Below are positions 46,871 through 57,825 of a stretch of DNA of 64,000 bases, piece after piece (position 1 is the stretch's first letter; each line of letters opens with the position of its first letter). A program made the translations under genes and the position numbers. The notes under the pieces are model-generated. The model was not told the DNA's origin and made no database searches. It saw only the letters and a list, made by a program, of their open reading frames with translations. This DNA is from Delphinus delphis. Lineage: Eukaryota > Chordata > Mammalia > Artiodactyla > Delphinidae. The stretch covers positions 49,504,006 to 49,568,005 of the forward strand of contig NC_082684.1 of assembly GCF_949987515.2 (NCBI RefSeq), given 5' to 3'.

Positions 46871-48401
46871 TTTATTTTGTGCTTAGATTATTTTTCTAAA
46901 GCATCACAAAATTACACATCCAAACTCTTCAATGGTAGAATATTTAATATTCTAAAGGAGAGGCCTTTAAAGAAAACTGTTGTACATTATGATATTGTAA
47001 GTCTAATGGATTCACACAGCAGCAGAACCTAGATGAAAGGGGACATTACAGAAATTGTCTATTACCATAATGGAGAGGTGATCCATTCTAAATATTTATG
47101 CTTTTTCCCCTTCTTGTAGCTAACACAGTTTTCTACTGCTGCCGCACACATCCGCCCACCCCCTCTTTTGCTGTAAGGTGAAAACTCTTCAACTCTTCAA
47201 GGAGTAAAAATATATTAAATGTCCCACCTTGCTGATACCCACCTGTGAAATAACACACAACAGAAAGTACAGTAGAATACGGAGTCTGTCTTTTCAAAAA
47301 CATAAGCCTTTTATGAGTTTAAGACATCAGGCATACATTGACTTTGTAAAATCAATTAAGAACTTTCTGTATGAGGACAAATATACATTGAAAACATACA
47401 CTACAAGATGCTTTTTCCTGAGTAGAATGCTAACTTTATATCAAATTAAGCTTCTGTGAATTTTCAAAATGTAAAATACCAAGGCTTTTCCACAAAATCA
47501 AGTAAAAATCAGGAATGTTCACCTTCACATCCAAAAAAAGTTCAAGTAGAGGTTCAACAAGAATGATGTAAAATCTGAAACAAGTAGCCAAGATTTTAAA
47601 TTATCAGTAGATGCCTCTTCACTTTTAAGGATTCCTCAGTAAACTTCAGTTTGAAACAATTTATTAAAACATGAAAAACATTTCCAGGAAATTATCCAAT
47701 TTGGAAAATGAAAAATGTAACTCATGGTAAGAAAAATACAAATCATACACTGAACAGAGGAGAACAAAAAGGCAACCAACCTTTTATAGGAATCAAGACA
47801 ACATCATGGGCTTATAAAATCTTCCTAAACATATCCTGTATTATCATATGTAGAAAACTGTAACTAAAGTAAGGTAGCTTTTATTAGTTGCATACTCTAA
47901 AGCTATGACTACATTTTGGAATTTACCTCTAAAAGGACCTCACAGTTGTCACTGAAATACACATTTCTTGAGACAATGGGCAAAGTTCCCATTTATGGGA
48001 AATATGTTCTTTTTTTCACACAGTGAAACTGAGAAAAATTATATCAAATGAGAAATCTTTTTCTCTAAAGTAATCTCCTTAAATACCTCAATAATGCAAT
48101 ACTTGGGAAATGTAATTTTTCAACTCAGACTTGAAAAGGTTATTATGAAACAAACATACAGAAATCTTATTGCTTGGCACCAGATTTTTCAAAAATTAAA
48201 CTACTGTTTGAACCACCATACTGTTCTCAAATCCTGATTTTTCAAATAATGCTACTTTTATTTTCTGAAGGTAGACTGTTCAACCTAATGACAATCTAGA
48301 CTGAACCCTGCAATGTACAAGCAAGTCACAGTTCACTTCAAACCAAAAGAAATGATCAATCTTCTGTTTTTGTCAAAATCATATGAATATACTTGTACAA
48401 A
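46871..48401 (-). other. TMX1: Probable TMX1 3' UTR, end undefined
   Basis: Transcribed side downstream of the TMX1 stop, free of recognised repeats. AATAAA hexamers on the minus strand occur at 48257-48262, 47660-47665 and 46871-46876 (seen as TTTATT on plus). I cannot tell from sequence alone which is used, and the UTR may extend further. Confidence 0.4.
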
Positions 48402-48583
48402 TTAACTAGATTTATCTGTGGCCAATGAAGGAGCCACAGAACGTTGTCTTATGGCATTTTGTGCAAACTCTGTGTTTATTCCTTCTTTGCTTTCAGGTTC
48501 CTCTTCTGAAACATCTTCTTCATCAGCCTCTTGTTCTTCCTCCACTTTTTTCAGAGGTTGAGAAGATTCTAGTAATAATTTTT
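48402..48583 (-). CDS. TMX1: TMX1 exon 8, coding part (cytosolic tail, stop)
   Basis: Residues 220 (split codon) to 279. Acceptor ATCTTTAAG precedes AAAAATTATT. It encodes KKLLLESSQPLKKVEEEQ, a Glu/Asp-rich stretch (EADEEDVSEEEPESKEG), then AQNAIRQRS and ATDKSS before TAA at 48404-48402. RQR near the end is the Arg-type motif associated with ER localisation in this protein. The tail is the fastest-changing part relative to human. Confidence 0.95.
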
Positions 48584-51500
48584 CTTAAAGATAAAAACCA
48601 GAAATGTTCTTTTGTTGATGTATTAGAGTTGTGTTAAGAGTACAATCAAGACACAATTCATATGCCCATAAATTGCTTTGGCACTTATTTATCAATCATG
48701 TTTGGATTTCCAAAAGGAAAAAGCTATCTTCAAGAACAAGTGATACTGTAAAAATAACTGGTTTGGAAGATCCATTTTACTTACCAAATTCATTCTTATT
48801 ATCCACCTATTCATAAACTGAACTGAAATTAATGAACCAGAATTAATGCTGTGCATATTGTTGTAAGAAAACAGACTGCATTAAATATAACTATCTTATA
48901 TTAACTTGCTATTAAATCTTCTAGCTAAGAAGTATACTAAGACAAACTTCAATACCACCCTTGTTTCAGCTCCCAGGAGAACAGGAATCAGACACTTAAG
49001 TTGAAGGCTATTTTCCTAGCTATGTTTTTTTCAAGTGGTTTCATAAAGATGCTTCCACTTCTCCACATATGTAATTTTATTAAGGTGTAATTACAAATAA
49101 TATAAGATACATATCTTAAGTATACAGCTCAATTAATTTTTTAATATACACACACACCACATATACCCCCCCTCCCTTTGTTAATAGGGACTGTTGCTAG
49201 TTAACTTAAACTTAGAAGACACCATGTTACTGAGATCCAGAACACAGAATTTGGCCAATAAGCTTTTCTCTGTTCAGTGATCCGAGACTGTCCCTAATCC
49301 TAGGCAACCCGGAATGGAGCGGGAAGAACACGGGGGTGCAAGGTAGAAGAAATTACGGGAAGGAATTACCGTAAAGTGGACAATCTGTTGTTTGGTCTGT
49401 CTAGCATCCCTTTTCCTGTTGGGTTACCCCTTCCCTATGCTACATCCCAGGTGGCTGTGGTGGACACAAATGACAGTTTAGAGCAGTGGTTCTCCACCAG
49501 GGGTGATTCTGCCTCCTAAGAAACACTTGGCTATGTCTGAAGATATTTTTGGTTGCTACAAGAGAGAGGGGTGGTGCTACTGGCAACCAGGGGGATGCTG
49601 CTGAAAATTCAATAATGTACAAAAGACAGTTCATCACGATTAAGAATTATCCAGCCCAAAAGACCAATAGTGTCAAGGTTGAGAAACTCTGGTTTACAGT
49701 GACTGTTCCAAAAACTGAGCCCTCTATACAAGTGGAATACACCAGAATTTTTCCAGAAGATAGGTGAGTACAGGGAGAAGTATATTTCCTTCTTACTCTG
49801 GGATTATGAGCTATAGCTTTCTATAGTCATTCTATTCTCAGGACTAAAAAGAGCCCAAAATGGAGCAAGCAAAGTTATAGAGAACTGAGCAATTCAGAAA
49901 CATAAAAACATTTGAGCCCCAGGATCCAATCAACTCTGCCCTCAGGCTTCCTGACTATGTGAACCAATAAATTCTGATTTTGCTTAAAGTTAGACTCAGT
50001 TGGATCTTTTCCTAGCAACTCAAAATCTAAGCCAAATACACATAATGGAAAACAACTCAAAAAAATCCTGTAGCCTGCTGTAGAAGGGGTAATATCACAT
50101 TAAAGTATAGATTAGTATCAGCTGTGTCACAGATTACTTGAGACAAATCTGTTATTAGGTTTAAGGTTTTTGAAGCAAAATAAATATAAAAGGTACATTC
50201 ACTGACTTAATTGTCTTTTAAGTAATCTGTGCTTATTATATTTTTTCCTACAGGTCAGTGACCCTTGGTGGATAAAATTATTCCCTCCCCTACCTGTGTT
50301 CTTCTTAGCATCAATTCAACTATCTAAGAAATTTTTTAAAAACACTATCAGTTGTTCGACAGACAAGGAATACTGTAAATGCAATCTCCACTGATTTCAT
50401 TTCAGGAGTTCTGACCTCAGTTTAAGTCCTAAGTCACGAAATACAACAGAAATGTCAGGCCAAAAGTCTGGTTTAGGTTCTACTCTCAGCTCTGTCATTT
50501 CTGTGTGAACTTGGAAACACAGTTCATCTCTCTCAGCTTTAGTTTCCTCAACCACAAAATGGGAAGAGTATCACTTATGCAGTCTACCTAAAGAGCTGCT
50601 GAAAAGCAAATGGGACGACAGAAAGTGAAAGCTCTTTACAAACAGCAAATAAGAGGGCCTTCATAACAGCATGATTTTCAAGATTAAAAATAAATGATTG
50701 GTAGGTAATCCTATTAAGATAAACAGCAGTGAATATTCTAATTCTATAAACCCATCGTGTAGTAAAATACAATGGCAATGAGAATCCTCAAGCAGCTACA
50801 GGATTTGCTTTTCCCAATAACCTAACAGAAAAACTCAGACTTGACCAGCATACAAAGAAAAAGCTTCAAATGTCGTCACTATACCAATGAAAAGACTTCA
50901 AGAGTGGAATATATTCAACTTTTTTTGACACAAGTATATTCAAATGGATCCATGAATATCATGGAATTTTCAAACAAACTGACATCAGGTCAATGGTTAT
51001 CAAATATCTATAAGTTATATGCAGTGTTAAAATTCTCCACACTATAAAAACCAAAAAAAAAACTATGTTTCTAAATCCAATGGGCTGTCATTCTTACATG
51101 AAATATACATCCCTCTTCCCCCACCACTCCATATTTAGAAACCTAAGCTAGAAAGACAACCTGTTTTATGTGTGATTGTGTTTATTACAGAAATCAATGG
51201 GATTATAGTGAATAAAAATAAACATTTAAAAATATACTTACTGGAAGGGTATGGCTGTGGTCTGCGCCTTTTTGAAGGACAAAGGCAATCTGCCACAAAT
51301 ATCATGCACTGCAAAAATAAACAGAAGAAGTATGAATGTACAATATAAAGCCAGTGAAACTATATTGAATTATGAAATTCTAAAATATTTTTCTTCCCAG
51401 TACTCTGAAAATGAAGTGCTTACAAGTCCTAATAATAGTCCCGAAAGCAGAGTTGCTAAAGCAAACACTGTATATGATCCCCAAACCGGTAATCCAAGGT

Positions 51501-54500
51501 CTTCAATAAAATAGTTATGGTAAGTCTAAAATCAAAAGAAAAAAATAAACTAAAAACATGGTCATTTCTTAAAAAGTGACAGTGTCAAAATGTTTAAAAT
51601 AGAAATAAAATTTTAGCCCATACCCTGATCCACATAGACAGCTGAAAGAGTGCTGACATACTACTCATCCTAAAATAAAGAGACAAGTGAAAAACTGAAT
51701 CAGATACACAGTTTTGAAGTAGAATACATGTGTGTTACCTATATCTTCTATTTTTCACTCTATAACTTCCCCAACACAACAGATTTTATTGCTGATGTTA
51801 CTCAAGATTAGTGATACATCAGTGATTTCAAGCCCATAATAAGAAGGCTTATTAATGGAAATTAACAGTTTCTGAATTTTTGCCACTATGTGATATCCTC
51901 ATAAACAAAACACTTGATCATTTTTTTTTTCCTTTTCTCCTATTGTTTTGACTATAATCTTTCACCTGATGATTTCTCCAATATACTTTGAGTACAGGTT
52001 ACAAACTCTATGGAACAAACTGGTTTGAAGTTAGGCACACTGTAAGCAAATGGCAACTCTTATTCACCCTTAAAATCTTCCAAAGAAGTAGAGAAGGGAG
52101 CCTGAAGGAAGACTGGGAGCACTTGCTGAGTTGATCCTTCCCACCTAAGAATTACCCTCCTTTTGTATTAAAATTAAACTTACAACAGCATTAGTTTGAT
52201 ATAGTTTAATGATATACAAAATAATCACACAAGAAATAAATGCTAAGTTACCATATAAGTAAAATGGTAAAAGTAAAAATAACAATTTTCACATAATTAA
52301 ACCCAAGTAGCTTTGATGGGCAGTTAGAAAAGAGGCCTGCTCCAAAACTTAGCTTTGTGGGTTCTCTCTAGCAGAAGTGGGGCCACTTACACATAAACTA
52401 ATTCACACACAAGCCAGAGGTCCTGCATGCAGGATGGCCTAATCCAATCACTGATCGCTGGGTGGATGAACCTGCCAAGCTGACCCTGGAAGCGCCTCTT
52501 ACTCAGTCTACCAATAAAAAAGGTATGGACTGCTGTCCGGAGGAGTCAGCGGAGACTTACAAGCGACCCCCACTTCCTCGACCAGAGAGGGGAAGAATCA
52601 TTTATGACATGAGATTTCAAACAAAAATCAGATACATTTTCAGTCCAACACAGACAGGTACATTAACCATGTTGCTTCTGTTCTTTAAAACACAAAATAG
52701 GAATAGGAACAAGGAACTGAAACATGAATCACTGTGTTGTCTCACTGTAGTCTGTGCTGATTAGATTCTATCAGGAAGAGCAGGTGCCTTATTTGGGTTG
52801 GGCATGGTGGCTCAGTGGGGGAATTCTGACAGTTCAATTCAGAGGTGTAAGGAAAAGGTCCTAAAGATGAACTTTCTTTTTCAAAATACTGCTTAGGGAT
52901 GATCATGCCCCCACTCCCAGATCCAGAGCATTATCGCTTACACTCTCCATCCTCCAAAGGCAAGTGTGGTAAGAGGACAGGTAGAGACAGCTTAGCCACA
53001 CCAGGATGAGCCCATGGTGGCCTCAGCCAAACTCAGTATTCCCAGACGTCTCTCAAATGACCCGTGAGGCCTTGCTCCCCAAGAGAGATTCAGAAAATGT
53101 GCTAGTTATGCCCAATCCTACTGCTCCATAGCAAGCTGCTCTGGAGAAATGTACCCTCTACCTACATATAAAGCTCAGTGGTTAGTCATGTCATTAGGCT
53201 CATTGTTCATCCATACTATTCGTACAAAAAGCTATCAGACAGGTGGAATAATTCAATCACATTAAATCAAGAACTTAAATCTAAAGGTAGCATGAGTATG
53301 CATATGGTTGAGGCTTCTCATCCAAATGCTAAGCTCAAATGATAGGGACTTCCCTGGTGGTCCAGTGGTTAAAACTCCACACTCCCAATGCAGGGGCCCT
53401 GGATTTGATCCCTGGTCAGGGAACTAGATCCCGTGTGCCGCAACTAAGAGCCCATATGCCTCAACTAAAGATGCCACACACCGCAACTAAGACCTGGCAC
53501 AGCCAAATAAATAAATATTTAAAAAAAACAAAACCAAAAACAAACAAAAAACCCCTCAAATGATAGTTTTACCTATTGTATCGCTCACACTCTTAGGGGG
53601 ATTTATTAGTTTTTGATGATACAAATGACCATATTTACAGAACTAAAATATTCCTAAAAAGACTTAATTCTATAGAAAGCCTCCTTCTACATTAACAAGG
53701 ATCACAGTATCCACTGGACTTAGAAGATAAAGTCAAACTGAAAATATCACATAGTAAATCTGAACACATCTTAAGGGTCCTAGAATTAAAACTAAGTAAA
53801 TATGCTTTATTTACATGAAATATATGTCCCAATTAATCCTGAAATAAATAAGAGAAAAACCCCTCATACTTACAAAACAGAACCTGGACCAACCCATGAT
53901 GAAACAGGTTCAATACTCTTCCACTCTTTTTCACTTATAAAGTTTATGAAGTCCTTCTTAGTCCTTGGGCCCTGATAGCGCCTAAATTCACCATTTTTAC
54001 AACTAAAGATCACAAGTAAATATTAATCAGCACCAAATAAATAAACTTTGTTTTGCTATTTCTATAACCCCATTTTACAATCAATCCTAATCTTCAAAAT
54101 CATCAGCAATGCAGAAGTAGCAAATTACACTAATTACCTACCCTTGACATCTTAGCCCCAAATTTAATTAAACACTGAGGTTATACTTTTAAACAATCGT
54201 AAGTCTTAAGACTGTTATTGTTACTCTTCCAAATAATAAAACTATGAAACACAGTAAGTAATTATATGTCAATTATGTCTCAATAAAAAACTGGGGAGAA
54301 AAAGAAATGCAGTACGTAGATATATCTCAGAAAATCACTTTTAAGCCACAATACACACATTAAAGAGATGACTTCATGAAAAAGCAGTTAGAATCGCGTC
54401 TGACATTTATTATTTATTAGCTATTGTTAAAGAACTTTCACAGCCATCATGGTTTAAGTCGCTGGAGGCATCTGATGCAGTGACATTCGGCTTTGCGTTC

Positions 54501-57500
54501 TTCCTGACACCCACCTCCTCCTTCCCATTCCTAATGCATGGAGCTCTGTCATAGGATCGTAAGTGCTCTCCCTGTTCCCACATCTTCACCATTTCTAAAT
54601 TACCTTAAATAATACTGCCAGTCTAACTCTACTTAATTAACACTTCAATTTTTATCACTTTAAGCGCAAAAACTTTCCATAGCTCCCCACTACCTACAGT
54701 AAGATCAGAGGATCCTTTATCCACCCAGAGCCAAAGACAACAAGGAAGCCCCCACTCAAAAACCCAAAGTTTTGTGGAGAAAATGACACTTGAGCTGTTT
54801 TTGAAGGATAGGTAGGATTTCAGCAGGCAGAAATTAGGGGAATGAGCATGATAAACAACGTTACTAAAAGAAAAAGGCAGGAAATTCCAGAAAATTTCAG
54901 GGGTTGTTAAGACAAGGGGGAGACTGACTAGCCAGTTAAGGGGCATGTGGAGAAAAGGACTGAGTAAAAACGGAGAGAAGCACTTACAGAGACAGAGAAG
55001 AGACATTTAAACATATACAAAGGGAGTCGTGGCAAATAAAAAGGTACAGGGAAACAGATACAAACATGAAAAAAAGACAAGGAAAATCAAGATACACACA
55101 GAACCGCCAACTTCTTGTTTGTGTAACTTTTAAGTGAAGGAGAGAAGTGCCTCCTGGCATTCAACCCACCAGCTAGATGAACATTAAGGTTCAGGGCAGA
55201 TACAGAGATTTAAGATTTCTTATGGCCAGTTCAGAAGATAAAGACAAACTAAAAAACCTGACACTGAACACTACATAATCTTGTTTATTCTGACTTAACA
55301 ACCATTTCACCTACCACTGTCCCCAAGGCTGAGCTACAGCACTTTCTAATAGCTAATGTTTGAACATACCATGATCCTAATTATAACTGTTTATGAGACT
55401 GTTCTCAGGATGGAATGCTTACTCTGCACTCTTGAAAATGCTACCTCCAAAGTTGAGTTTAAACCGCATATTCTCCAGGAACCAGTCCAAAGCAGCGATT
55501 TTTTTCCCTTACCAAATTTCCTACAGTACTTACCACAACTCTGCGCTCATAATCACTTACTAGCTGAATGGTATCACACCATTTCTCGTGCACATCATCT
55601 TCTAAAACAATTACAAATCTTTGGGATCACAGATTGTTTCATGCATCATTCATCTATCTAAAGGCACTTAGAATAGCACTAAGCAAAGTAAGCCTTCTAG
55701 TAAACTTATTGAATATAATGCTCTTTAAACATGATCTAGGCTGGAGGTCTACTATTCTGATTACACTATGATGCATCTTTCATAACTACAGAATCTTCAA
55801 ATACTTACTGATAAACAGTAGGAAGAGCACTTATGATAAATCGTCCGCTTAGTCCTACAAATGATAAAGAAAGATTAGAAATAAATACAAGAAAGAACAC
55901 ACAGCAGGTTTTATATGGGCCAATCACTTACCACTTAAAAGCTGACTCTGAATTACTTGAATACTAATAAGCAAAGAATATGAAATTATACCTAAAAATA
56001 GTTGAGCTCTGTAATATAAACAATGAAAGAAATTCCAATTACGTACTTAAAGCAACTGAAAAAAAACTCTACTATACATTATCTCCATTTAAAAGTATGT
56101 AAAATCTGAATATTGAAGACATTTGTGAATATATATGTATAAACATTTGGTCAATTATACTACTATAAGATTACTAGCTGAGTCATGGGACAGCACAATA
56201 TAACTGCGGTCTTAGGTCTAAAATCAAATGAAACTGCATTTGATAATCAAAAAGCAAACACAGAGTTTCTAAGGTATTGTTAAAAATGGAAAATATTATG
56301 AATCTTCCAAAAGGTGGGCAATAACAGCATCAGCTAACATTATCAACCATGTGTTAAACACTAAAATAACTAAGAACCAATCTATGACTCAGTTTTTTGA
56401 TCTGTAAAACGGGGATACTATCTATCCCACAACGTTGTACAAGGACTACATAATAAATGCAAAACACTTGGAGCAGTACCTGTAACAGTAAGTGCTCACC
56501 AAATATTAGCGATTATTACCATTTGGGATGGGGCAGAATCAAGAATCCAGGTTTACTGTGACCAAGAACAGGTAAGAAGAAGCATCTGTAAGGGCAGGGC
56601 CTGACACTTCTCCAGGGGGCCAAGTCAGGAGGCCACAACCATGAGGGCTTTGTAATTAACAGCCAATGTTCTCAAATCACAGTTAAAGGATTAAATTTGA
56701 AATCCAATTGCAGAGATTTAGACGACTCACACAGGGAATGTGACCTTGACTCTACAAAGAACCTCAACCACATGCTCCTTATTCTGAAGCTTGGTACAGA
56801 TGCAAATGCTGGGTTAACCAATGTCCACCTGAGCCACAATATTCTAGGGCTTCTCACAGACGTCTTACATACTAGTCTGGGGCCTGAGATGCAAAGGAAA
56901 AAAGATCACAGGCAGTTATGTGAGGGAAGAGTGGGGGGAGGGAGATGTCTCCAAGGTCCCTTAGAGCAATAGAGAAAAGAAGTAAGCTGCCATACCCAAC
57001 CAGGGAATCCACTTTCTGCGGCACTTCACACTGAGCCCCCATCAGGGAGGTGGGTAAGTCAGCCTAACCAGCTGAAGACAGTTCTGTTTTTAAAAACTAG
57101 TGAAAGGTAGAGTTAAGATCATGCAATGTGGAAAACAAACCAACAGATCATCCCAATCTGCAACGAAACAAAATTAACCAAAGACTTACAGTACCTGGCT
57201 GCTCTGTGACATCTACTTTTGCAACATTAACCTCAAGATCTTCTCCCCATTCGGCAAAACTTTCCCATTCTGGTTGAAGATTCTGACAAGCAGGACACCA
57301 TGGAGCATAACTAAGAAATAGTTTTTAAAAAAGTTAAACACTCTAATATGATCATATTGGGATAAAAATTCTAAAATGTGTAACTTGTGAAGAATATTTT
57401 ATACTAAAAACAAGATAGCAAAGTGGTTAATTTTGTGAAGATGAAAAGGTTTTAAGTGTGAGTCGAACACTCTGGAAATCAAGAACTATGAATTGATAAT

Positions 57501-57789
57501 GCTAATCACAGAAAAGTAATTCTGAGAATAAGTTTTTAAGACACAAGGCCTTTTTCAAGTGCAAAACAGCTCTTTAAAAACCTTTGGGGGCTTCCCTGGT
57601 GGCGCAGTGGCTGAGAGTCCGCCTGCCGATGCAGGGAACATGGGTTTAGGGGACACGGGTTCGTGCCCCGGTCCGGGAAGATCCCACATGCCGCGGAGCG
57701 GCTAGGCTCGTGAGCCATGGCCGCTGAGCCTGCACGTCCGGAGCCTGTGCTCTGCAACGGGAGAGGCCACAACAGCGAGAGGCCCGCGT

Positions 57790-57825
<36 letters not shown>

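Larger units (their letters stand above)
48584..51241 (-). other. TMX1: TMX1 intron 7 (2658 bp)
   Basis: Contains an old L1ME-type fragment in minus orientation (about 49085-49160), a hAT MITE (49484-49691) and a MIR (50410-50640). The remainder is unassigned unique sequence. Confidence 0.85.
51670..53873 (-). other. TMX1: TMX1 intron 4 (2204 bp)
   Basis: Carries a plus-strand SINE (53346-53554) and an antisense open segment (52402-52764, described separately). The rest is unassigned. Confidence 0.85.

Noticed and set aside
57190..57194. Alternative exon 2 end at GTAAGT as the main donor
   Set aside because: Joining to exon 3 gives an in-frame stop at once, whereas CCAG|GTACTG restores the known thioredoxin sequence. 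It is kept only as a possible minor isoform.
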